Shown: positions 26,100-33,969 of the stretch, one piece after another
Layout of the letters: each line of letters starts with the position of its first letter
Numbering within the stretch: position 1 is the first letter of the stretch
NCBI RefSeq assembly: GCF_000179915.2
Contig: NC_014963.1
Span: forward strand, 2,046,001 to 2,110,000
Source of the DNA: Terriglobus saanensis SP1PR4
GTDB lineage: Bacteria; Acidobacteriota; Terriglobia; Terriglobales; Acidobacteriaceae
Direction: 5' to 3'
DNA length: 64,000 nucleotides
Program-made: the position numbers and the translations under genes
Notes under the pieces: model-generated
What the model saw: the letters and a program-made list of their open reading frames with translations, nothing else
Database searches by the model: none
What the model was told of the DNA's origin: nothing

Positions 26100-27695
26100 A
26101 TGGCGATTGTTGCGGGAGCGGATTTTGGAACGCTGAGCGTTCGTGTAACGCTGCTTGATTCTGAGCACGGACGGATAGGCACCGCTGCGGCGGAGTATCC
26201 GCTGCACCGTAAACGGGAAGACCCGGACTACGCCACACAGTCGCACTTCGACCAGATGGAAGCTCTTGTGAAGGCGACGAAAGATGTTCTGGCACAGACC
26301 GGGATCGCCGGCGATCAGGTGATTGCGCTGGCACTGGACACGACGGGGTCGAGTGTCATCATGGTGGATGAACATCTGCAACCGCTCGATGAGTACTACC
26401 TGTGGTGCGACCATCGCGCCCATCGCGAGGCTCAGCAGATCACGATCACCGCCCACGAGATGGGCCTTGAGGCCATCGAGTGGTGCGGTGGAGTTTACTC
26501 GCATGAATGGGGATGGGCGAAACTGCTGCATTGGCTCAGGCACTCTACTGAAGAGAAGCGCGCCAAGTTTGCAACCGCGCTGGAGCACTGCGATATGGTG
26601 GCTGCGACCCTGACCGGCGTCACGTCTCCTGCTTCTCTTAAGCGCTCTGTCTGCGCCATGGGACACAAGTGGATGTGGAACCCGCGATGGGGAGGGTTGC
26701 CGCCGGAGGACTTTCTGGTTGCGGTCGATCCTCTCCTTCGAGGGGTGAGAGAGAAGATCTCCGGCGAATACCTGACATCGGACCACATCTATGGCGGTCT
26801 TGCTCAGGCCTGGGCCGAGAAGATGGGATTGAAGGCCGGCATTCCAATCCCCGTGGGCGCGTTCGACGCGCATTGGGATGCTCTGGGTGCGGGATGCAAG
26901 CCGGGCGATGTAGTGAATGTGGTGGGGACATCCACCTGTATCATCGCAACCTCTGAAGAGACGAAGCTCGTTCCGGGAGTCTGCGGAGTGGTTCCCGGCA
27001 GCGTGGATCCAACGCTCACGGGGATAGAGGCCGGGCTTTCGGCGGTTGGCGATATTTTTGAAGCGATTGCACGGCGCGCGGGTGTCAAGGTCAAGGACCT
27101 TGCGGCTTCGCTCGGAGAGTACAAGGCGGGCCAGACGGGCTTGCTACGTCTTAGCTGGGACAACGGGGATCGCACAGTATTGGTGAACCCCGAACTCGGC
27201 GGCATCACCCTGGGGTGGAATCTGATTCACACTGCGCAGGACGAACTCTATGCAGCCATCGAGGGAACGGCGTTCCATACGCGCATCGTTCTGGAGCGAA
27301 TGGCCGAGTACGGTGTACCTGTGGAACGTGTGATCAATGCTGGAGGCATTCCACAGAACAACGTGGTTCTCAACCAAATCTACGCGGATGTTTTGAACAA
27401 ACCTGTGCTGGTACCGAACGGCGTTCCGACCAGTCTGGGGTCGGGGATTGTAGCTCTTACTGTCGCTGGGGTATTTCCTTCGATTGCTGCAGCGCAAGAG
27501 AAGTTATGTTTGCCGTTTCAGATGTATCTGCCTCAACCGACCGCAGTCGCGACGTACGAACAGCTCTATCAGCTTTATCGAAAGGTTTACTTCGCGCTGG
27601 GCTCCAAGGAAGCCGCCGGCGTTCCGCTCGGAGAAATACTTCCGGAGCTGCGTCGCATTGCCAAAGAGGCGAGAACGAAACCTCCGACCCTCTAA
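26100..27695 (+). CDS. araB: Ribulokinase (FGGY family)
   Basis: Phosphorylates L-ribulose (L-arabinose pathway). The ATG at 26100 is 8 nt after araD and homology starts there (VAGADFGTLSVRVTLLDS); GAGGA lies upstream. The 531 residues are slightly short of the 560 or so usual for AraB. FGGY features: the N-terminal phosphate-binding loop DFGTLSVR, GAFDAHWDALGAG near residue 258 with the catalytic Asp, GTSTCIIATS, and the C-terminal GGIPQNNVVLNQIYAD signature. The long open frame starting before 26100 only overlaps araD. AraA, which would make L-ribulose from arabinose, is not in the window. Confidence 0.92.
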   Translation: MAIVAGADFGTLSVRVTLLDSEHGRIGTAAAEYPLHRKREDPDYATQSHFDQMEALVKATKDVLAQTGIAGDQVIALALDTTGSSVIMVDEHLQPLDEYYLWCDHRAHREAQQITITAHEMGLEAIEWCGGVYSHEWGWAKLLHWLRHSTEEKRAKFATALEHCDMVAATLTGVTSPASLKRSVCAMGHKWMWNPRWGGLPPEDFLVAVDPLLRGVREKISGEYLTSDHIYGGLAQAWAEKMGLKAGIPIPVGAFDAHWDALGAGCKPGDVVNVVGTSTCIIATSEETKLVPGVCGVVPGSVDPTLTGIEAGLSAVGDIFEAIARRAGVKVKDLAASLGEYKAGQTGLLRLSWDNGDRTVLVNPELGGITLGWNLIHTAQDELYAAIEGTAFHTRIVLERMAEYGVPVERVINAGGIPQNNVVLNQIYADVLNKPVLVPNGVPTSLGSGIVALTVAGVFPSIAAAQEKLCLPFQMYLPQPTAVATYEQLYQLYRKVYFALGSKEAAGVPLGEILPELRRIAKEARTKPPTL

Positions 27696-28029
27696 CAGCT
27701 GGCAGTGCAGGGAGGAGGAGCCTGATTTTGCGTTCCCTTCCGGCTTCTATCGAAGGGATAAGTCATCACGTTTCATCGGTAGCTTCGATCAATATCCCTA
27801 TTGAAAAATCACAATGAAACGGTGTCTGGGTAACGATGCTACCGCAAGAGTGCGAAATGGCGTGGCATCGTGGCCACTCCAGTCGTAGCAAGGGATTACG
27901 CATCCGTAGAGAACCCGTGGATTCTCCTTGGGAAATATTTTATCTATTGACAGGCGTTGCTCGGATTCCGTAGATTTCGATCTCGTTGAAGTAAAGAGAA
28001 GTATTTGTTCCAAAGCTTCAGGAGGCAGT
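27696..28029. promoter_or_regulatory. Promoter region of the rhamnogalacturonan locus
   Basis: There is no gene in these 334 bases. A candidate promoter has TTGACA at 27947-27952 and TAGATT at 27971-27976 (spacer 18 nt), giving a leader of about 45 nt before the ATG at 28030. Farther up, CGTTTCAT at 27769-27776 and ATGAAACG at 27814-27821 form an inverted pair 37 nt apart, possibly a looped or two-site operator; its GTTTCA core resembles the arms upstream of TonB receptor 1, though the rest differs. Confidence 0.4.
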
Positions 28030-31000
28030 ATGGTCGGCATCACCAAAATGGGTCAGTTGCGGGGGCAGGGATTTCAAAAGATGGCTTATAGACAGCTCCG
28101 CCGGATGTTCGTGGTTTTGTTCATGATGGGTCTTACGACCTTGGCTATGCGGGCACAGACCGGCGGCCAGGCTGGCATTCAGGGAACGGTGACGGACCAG
28201 TCGGGTGCGGCAGTGCCGAATGCTACGGTGACCGCCACAAATAATGCGACTGGTGTCGTGACCGTCCGCGAATCGACCGGCAGCGGCCTCTACACGATCT
28301 CGCCGATCATTCCCGGAACTTATACGGTCACGGCCGCAGCGAAGGGCTTTCAGGGTTTCAAACAGGAGAATTTTTCGATCGATGCGCTGAAGCTTACCGG
28401 CCTGAACATAGCGATGGCGGTCGGCTCCGAAACGCAGGAGATCACGGTCAGCGCTGAGCCTCCCGCGCTGGAGACGACGAACGCCGTGCTTGGCGGCGTC
28501 ATGCAGAACGAGACCTATCAGAATCTTCCTTTGCAGATGAACTCGCAGCAGCGCGATCCCACTGCCTTTGCGGTACTGGTCCCAGGCGTTCAGGGTGGCA
28601 CGCGTGCACCCATCATCGGTGGAACGGGAAACTTCCTTGCCCAGGTTTATGTCGACGGACTTCCGATTGTGACGGTCAACCAGCAGGGTGACAATCGCAC
28701 TGTTTCGAACGCGATTCCTGTGGAAGCTATCGACCAGTTTCAGGTAGTCACCAGCACGCCGGGCGCAGAGTACGGCGGCGCGGGTCTTATCAACTTCACG
28801 CTCAAATCCGGCGGCAATGCTTATCACGGCACCGCAGCGATCTTTGTCCGGAACACGATCTTCGATACCTGGGGATTCTCCTCACCGGCAGTAACAAAGA
28901 AAGACGCAAATGGCAACACCGTTTCCGCAGGCAAGCCGGTGGAGCACCAGAACGAGATCGTCGGGGCGTTCGGTGGACCGATTCCGCTGACGCGCAAGAA
29001 GGGATTCTTCTTCGCGGCTTACGATCGCTATCACGGACGGAATGGAATCAATCCCAATACTCTAACTGTCCCCACGACAGCGATGCGTGGCGGAGATTTC
29101 AGTAGCTTATTGACCACGGGCAAGGACTCGAATGGAGCATCCGTAATTCAAGGCCAGATCTACGACCCAACGTCAGCCGTCTCCTGCACCTCTCACAGCA
29201 CGAATGGTCCTTGCCGCTATCAATTTGGATATAGCTATGGCGGTAGTGCTGGGCCTAACGGCAATCCCGTTAAGACAGGCACCGCGAATGTGATCCCCAG
29301 CAATTTGCTCTCACCGATTGCGATCAAGATGGCGAGCTATCTCCCATCTCCATCGAATGAGAATCTTAACTTCGGCAACCTCATCGCTGGAGTTGCGACG
29401 GGCTTCGATAATCACGAGTTTGCGACGCGTGTGGACTTCGACATCACCTCGAAGCAGAGACTTTCGTATGTCCTTACAATTGGCACACGTAAGAATGTTC
29501 CGTTTACCGTGGGTGGAACTCCCGCAGGCATCGTGCTCCCGCTGCCTTATACCGCAGGCGGCACCGCCATCATCAAGCCCACCCTTACCGATGTGGAGCA
29601 CACCTGGACGATTACCCCGCGCATCGTCAATCAGTTCAAATTCGGCTTTGCTCGTTTCTCTCAACCAGTTGGCTCGCTTACCGAAGGAGTAGCACCTTAT
29701 CGCGCGGCCGCAGACTTCGGGATCACGGGTCTTCCTGAGGGACAAGCCTCTGATGAGTTTCCCGGAGCGACTTTTGCCGCGACCGCTTTGTTTGGGACTA
29801 CCGAGAGTCCATGGACCTCGAATGGTGCAAGCGGTGCAACGCAGACCACGGTTCCGAATACCTACACGTTGTTGGACAACCTTCAACTTGTGAAGGGAGA
29901 ACACAATATCACGATTGGTGGGCAAATTCAGTGGCTGCAGGATAACGTAGCTTCTCAAACCGGACCTTCGGGTATTCTCACCATCCCCTATACCGCCAAC
30001 TCAACGGCAGGTTTTCCTACGGGCGCTAATGGTCAGAATGCCACGACCTTGAGCACCACTACCTCCGGGTTTTCCTATGCCAGCTACCTGCTCGGCGCGG
30101 CCAGCCAGTCCAGTATTGCTATCCAGGCGGTCGCAGAAACGGGCGGGCGTTATCGCACGATTGCCCCTTATGTTCAGGACGATTGGAAGGTCAGCCAGAA
30201 GCTGACGTTGAATATCGGTCTGCGTTGGGACTATCTGCCGCCGTTCCACGAAGTGCAGGATCGTTGGAGCTTTCTGAATCCGAATTTAACCAACCCGATC
30301 ACGGGAACTCCCGGAGCACTGCAGTTTGCCGGTGATCGAGGAGCTGGAATTAGTTGCCAGTGCCGCACCCCGGTAAAAACCTGGTGGAAGAACTTCGGAC
30401 CTCGTATTGGTCTCGCTTATGCTGTCACGCCGAAGACAGTTTTGCGTGCAGGCTATGGCCTTTCGTATTCGATTGGTGGCGGTGTCGGTGGACGAGGCGG
30501 AGCGGGCAACGGCACGGGAAGTCTCGGCTTCAATACGACCGCGACCACTCCCGCCGATGTCAACACAGGCGCTGCACAGGCTGGGCCCTCCTTCTATTTG
30601 AACAACAGCACCGGCTTCCAGGCACTGGGACTTTCGAACACCAAATTTGGTGGACCGAATTTTGTTCTACCGACAACTTCCGCTCCGAGTGCAGCGAGTG
30701 CTTCTCTGAACACGGGCAACTACACAACTGCTTCAGGGGCCGCCGTGACGGCCAGCACTATGGCGTTCGCGGATCCATATCTCTCTGGGCGTGCACCGGA
30801 GTTCAGCTTCTTCAACGCTGGCCTCCAGCAGGCTTTCACCAACGATTTGACGATGACGTTGAACTACGCCGGAACGCAGAGTCACTTCCTGCTCCCGAGT
30901 ACCGGCAATGCGCGGGGTCTTTATACGAACCAGCTGGATCCGAAGTATCTTGCCGCTCTAGGAGCAGTGATGGGATCTGATGGAAGCACGCCGCTCCTCA

Positions 31001-31974
31001 ACTCTGCGGCCACTCCTGCCAACGTCGCTATCCTGAAGGCCAACTACGCAGGCGCGGGGCTGCCGTATGCTAATTTCCTTACTACGCAGAGCATCGCACA
31101 GGCGCTTGTTGCTTTCCCGCAGTACTCAGGTGTGACGGATACGTGGGGTCAGAACGTGGCAAATATCAGCTATCATTCGCTGCAGCTCTCACTCAGCCAG
31201 CGTGAATGGCATGGTCTGAGTTATACGGCCAATTACACATGGTCCAAGAACCTGGGAGACGACGGTACGTTTCGCAGCGGTTATGATCTGCCTGCGGGCG
31301 CGACTTCGAATGGACAGGCGTATAAGGCCAATCGAATCGACCGAAGCGAAACGCTTACCAACGTCCCTCACAATGTCTCCATCTATGGCGTGTATCAGTC
31401 GCCTTTTGGAAAAGGCAAGATTGGCGGAAACAGCTTCCTGGTTCGCGCATTGGCAGGCGGCTGGCAGCTCTCCGGTATTTACACCTTCACCTCGGGCGCG
31501 CCACTGGTCATCACCTATGCGGGATGCACTTCGCCGAAACTGGGGCAGTGCGAGATGGACCTCAACCCGAACTTCAAGGGGAAGAACCCACGGATCAATG
31601 GTCGTCTTGGAACGGGAACTACCGCATCGAACCTTGGTACGATTCCGTATATCGATAAGGATGCGTTTCAGCTTCCGGCTAAATTCAGCGCTGGTACGAA
31701 CGCTCTGAATAAGATCGGAACCGCTCCTCGTACAGCTCCCTACGGTCTCCACGCTCCGAGCAAGTACAACATGGATCTTAGTCTTCGAAGGACGTTCAAT
31801 CTGAGTCCAGAGAGATTTAGATTGGTGCTTGAAGCCGATGGTCTGAACATCACCAACAAGAGCACTTTCGGAAATATTGCTGTTGCCTGGAGCCCCACGA
31901 CAACGAATCTCGGTTCTGTCGGAAGTGCCTCTGGCAACCGTGACTTCCAGTTCGCAGGCCGAATCAACTTCTAA
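28030..31974 (+). CDS. TonB-dependent receptor, Oar-like, heading the rhamnogalacturonan locus
   Basis: A 1314-residue outer-membrane receptor. The ATG at 28030 has a full AGGAGG 5 nt upstream; this places a 17-residue lead before the hydrophobic signal segment (MFVVLFMMGLTTLAMRAQ), and a start at 28081 would give a more standard signal. The order is carboxypeptidase-regulatory-like domain (GIQGTVTDQSGAAVPNATV), plug-like region with QVYVDGLPIVTVNQQGDNR, then a barrel with GAFGGPIPLTRKKGFFFAAY, VQDDWKVSQKLTLNIGLRWD and a terminal Phe (FQFAGRINF). It is followed by a terminator and then the GH35-GH106-GH28-GH105-CE12 run, so it probably imports rhamnogalacturonan or galactan oligomers. No SusD partner is present. 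Confidence 0.87.
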   Translation: MVGITKMGQLRGQGFQKMAYRQLRRMFVVLFMMGLTTLAMRAQTGGQAGIQGTVTDQSGAAVPNATVTATNNATGVVTVRESTGSGLYTISPIIPGTYTVTAAAKGFQGFKQENFSIDALKLTGLNIAMAVGSETQEITVSAEPPALETTNAVLGGVMQNETYQNLPLQMNSQQRDPTAFAVLVPGVQGGTRAPIIGGTGNFLAQVYVDGLPIVTVNQQGDNRTVSNAIPVEAIDQFQVVTSTPGAEYGGAGLINFTLKSGGNAYHGTAAIFVRNTIFDTWGFSSPAVTKKDANGNTVSAGKPVEHQNEIVGAFGGPIPLTRKKGFFFAAYDRYHGRNGINPNTLTVPTTAMRGGDFSSLLTTGKDSNGASVIQGQIYDPTSAVSCTSHSTNGPCRYQFGYSYGGSAGPNGNPVKTGTANVIPSNLLSPIAIKMASYLPSPSNENLNFGNLIAGVATGFDNHEFATRVDFDITSKQRLSYVLTIGTRKNVPFTVGGTPAGIVLPLPYTAGGTAIIKPTLTDVEHTWTITPRIVNQFKFGFARFSQPVGSLTEGVAPYRAAADFGITGLPEGQASDEFPGATFAATALFGTTESPWTSNGASGATQTTVPNTYTLLDNLQLVKGEHNITIGGQIQWLQDNVASQTGPSGILTIPYTANSTAGFPTGANGQNATTLSTTTSGFSYASYLLGAASQSSIAIQAVAETGGRYRTIAPYVQDDWKVSQKLTLNIGLRWDYLPPFHEVQDRWSFLNPNLTNPITGTPGALQFAGDRGAGISCQCRTPVKTWWKNFGPRIGLAYAVTPKTVLRAGYGLSYSIGGGVGGRGGAGNGTGSLGFNTTATTPADVNTGAAQAGPSFYLNNSTGFQALGLSNTKFGGPNFVLPTTSAPSAASASLNTGNYTTASGAAVTASTMAFADPYLSGRAPEFSFFNAGLQQAFTNDLTMTLNYAGTQSHFLLPSTGNARGLYTNQLDPKYLAALGAVMGSDGSTPLLNSAATPANVAILKANYAGAGLPYANFLTTQSIAQALVAFPQYSGVTDTWGQNVANISYHSLQLSLSQREWHGLSYTANYTWSKNLGDDGTFRSGYDLPAGATSNGQAYKANRIDRSETLTNVPHNVSIYGVYQSPFGKGKIGGNSFLVRALAGGWQLSGIYTFTSGAPLVITYAGCTSPKLGQCEMDLNPNFKGKNPRINGRLGTGTTASNLGTIPYIDKDAFQLPAKFSAGTNALNKIGTAPRTAPYGLHAPSKYNMDLSLRRTFNLSPERFRLVLEADGLNITNKSTFGNIAVAWSPTTTNLGSVGSASGNRDFQFAGRINF

Positions 31975-31984
31975 CCTTTTCCCC

Positions 31985-32022
31985 AGCCGGGAGCCCTTGT
32001 TTACGAGGGCTCCCGGCTACTT
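31985..32022 (+). terminator. Intrinsic terminator after TonB receptor 2
   Basis: A 15-nt stem (AGCCGGGAGCCCTTG against CGAGGGCTCCCGGCT, one G-T mismatch) with a TTTA loop, followed by ACTTTT. It separates the receptor from the enzyme genes, so the enzymes either depend on read-through or have their own start in the short space before 32049. Confidence 0.8.
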
Positions 32023-32048
32023 TTACGTAAAGGCGTTTTTGGAGTGTG

Positions 32049-33950
32049 ATGTTCGTGATGCAATATTTTTCTTCTGGAACGCGCGCGGTGTATGCCGCGG
32101 CCTTACTGTTTATGGCCTGCACGATATCGGCCCAGACGGCAAAGATGCCAGCGGGTTCTGTTACGCATACCTTTCGTGTTGCGGGCGATCATTTTGAGTT
32201 GAACGGAGAACCTGTCCAGCTTCTTTCCGGAGAGATGCACTATGCGCGCATTCCGAGAGAGTATTGGAGAGCGCGGCTGCAGATGGCAAAAGCAATGGGA
32301 CTGAACACCGTTGCGACCTATATTTTCTGGAACGTGCATGAACCGAAGCCTGGAGTGTATGACTTCAGTGGAAACCATGACGTTGCGGCGTTTGTGAAGA
32401 TGGCGCAGGAGGAGGGCCTGAACGTCATTTTGCGTGCGGGTCCGTATGCGTGTGCGGAGTGGGAGTTTGGCGGTTACCCATCGTGGCTGATGAAAGACCC
32501 GAAGATGGGCTCAGCCTTGCGATCGAACGATGAAGTCTATATGGCTCCTGTGGAGCGCTGGATCAAGCGGCTGGGGCAGGAGATGGTTCCTCTGCTGATC
32601 TCAAACGGCGGGCCAATCGTGGCTGTCCAAGTGGAGAACGAATACGGAGACTTTGGCGGCGACAAGAAGTATCTGGCGCATATGCTGGAGATCTTTCAGA
32701 ATGCAGGCTTCAAGGATTCCTTTCTTTACACGGTTGATCCTTCAAAAGCCCTGGTCAATGGTTCGCTTGAAGGGCTGCCTTCGGGGGTTAACTTCGGCGT
32801 TGGGAATGCGGAACGCGGGCTAACAGCGCTGGCTCATTTGAGGCCCGGGCAACCGCTGTTTGCTTCCGAGTACTGGCCGGGCTGGTTCGATCATTGGGGA
32901 CATCCGCATGAGACGCGGCCCATTCCGCCGCAGTTGAAGGACATCGCGTATACCCTCGACCACAAGTCATCGATCAATATTTATATGTTTCATGGCGGAA
33001 CAAGCTTCGGGTTTATGAGTGGAGCGAGTTGGACGGGTGGCGAGTATCTACCGGACGTGACCAGCTACGACTATGACGCGCCTCTGGATGAGGCGGGCCA
33101 TCCGACGCCGAAGTTTTACGCGTATCGCGATCTGATGGCGAAGTACGTGAAAACACCTCTGCCACTGGTGCCTGCGGTGCCGGAGGTAATCGCCGTTCCG
33201 GAGTTTACTGTCGGGAGGGCAAGTTCGCTTTGGGACCATCTTCCCGTTCCGGTGAAGTCAGAGAAGCCTTTGACGATGGAGGCCATGGATCAGTCGTATG
33301 GCTATGCCCTCTATCGCAAGCAACTGAGTGAGCCGGTAAAGGGCGAACTGGTGCTGGATGCTGTGCATGACTACGCGCTTGTCTATCTCAATGGCAAGCT
33401 GATTGGTTCGATTGACAGGCGCCTGAAGCAGGACCGCATCACCTTAGCCACGGACAAGCCAGCGCGATTGGACATCCTGGTAGAGAACTCGGGACGCATC
33501 AACTCCACCAAGATGATGCGAGGCGAGACGAAGGGAATCACGCGTGGCGTAACACTTGCGGGCAGGCCGCTGACCAGTTGGGAGGACTACTCTTTACCGA
33601 TGCTGGATGCGGGGACGATGAAAGCTTCGTCGACCAAGCGCCAGGTGAGCGGACCGCACTTCTCTTTTGGTAGCTTCAAGGTCGCGAAAGTGGGAGACAC
33701 TTTTCTCGACGTGCGCGCATTGGGCAAGGGAGCACTCTGGATCAACGGACATGCCATGGGACGTTTCTGGAATGTAGGTCCTCAGGAGACACTGTTTGTG
33801 CCTGGCCCGTGGCTGAAGCGCGGCAGGAATGATGTGGTGGTCTTCGATCTCTTCGATACGACGGCTCAGAAATCGAAGCTGGCCGGATTGACGAAGCCGA
33901 TTCTGGACGCAGAGACTCACGAGGTCAAGAAGACATCGGGAGCGGAATAG
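32049..33950 (+). CDS. Beta-galactosidase, glycoside hydrolase family 35, secreted
   Basis: A 633-residue enzyme with a signal peptide (about residues 1-30, ending TISAQTA). The ATG at 32049 has GGAG 4 nt upstream; a GTG directly before it is also open. The GH35 barrel shows LLSGEMHYARIPREYW, the acid/base Glu198 in VQVENEYGDFGG and the nucleophile Glu274 in FASEYWPGW. C-terminal jelly-roll domains (about 390-620; GALWINGHAMGRFWNVGPQ) follow as in the family. It likely trims beta-galactose from the galactan side chains of rhamnogalacturonan-I. GH106 follows after 19 nt in the same run. Confidence 0.94.
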   Translation: MFVMQYFSSGTRAVYAAALLFMACTISAQTAKMPAGSVTHTFRVAGDHFELNGEPVQLLSGEMHYARIPREYWRARLQMAKAMGLNTVATYIFWNVHEPKPGVYDFSGNHDVAAFVKMAQEEGLNVILRAGPYACAEWEFGGYPSWLMKDPKMGSALRSNDEVYMAPVERWIKRLGQEMVPLLISNGGPIVAVQVENEYGDFGGDKKYLAHMLEIFQNAGFKDSFLYTVDPSKALVNGSLEGLPSGVNFGVGNAERGLTALAHLRPGQPLFASEYWPGWFDHWGHPHETRPIPPQLKDIAYTLDHKSSINIYMFHGGTSFGFMSGASWTGGEYLPDVTSYDYDAPLDEAGHPTPKFYAYRDLMAKYVKTPLPLVPAVPEVIAVPEFTVGRASSLWDHLPVPVKSEKPLTMEAMDQSYGYALYRKQLSEPVKGELVLDAVHDYALVYLNGKLIGSIDRRLKQDRITLATDKPARLDILVENSGRINSTKMMRGETKGITRGVTLAGRPLTSWEDYSLPMLDAGTMKASSTKRQVSGPHFSFGSFKVAKVGDTFLDVRALGKGALWINGHAMGRFWNVGPQETLFVPGPWLKRGRNDVVVFDLFDTTAQKSKLAGLTKPILDAETHEVKKTSGAE

Positions 33951-33969
33951 TGATGGATTCGAGAGAACG

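Noticed and set aside
27736-27758. CCCTTC/GAAGGG hairpin after araB as terminator
   Set aside because: Only 6 bp with a long loop and no T-run; too weak to call.
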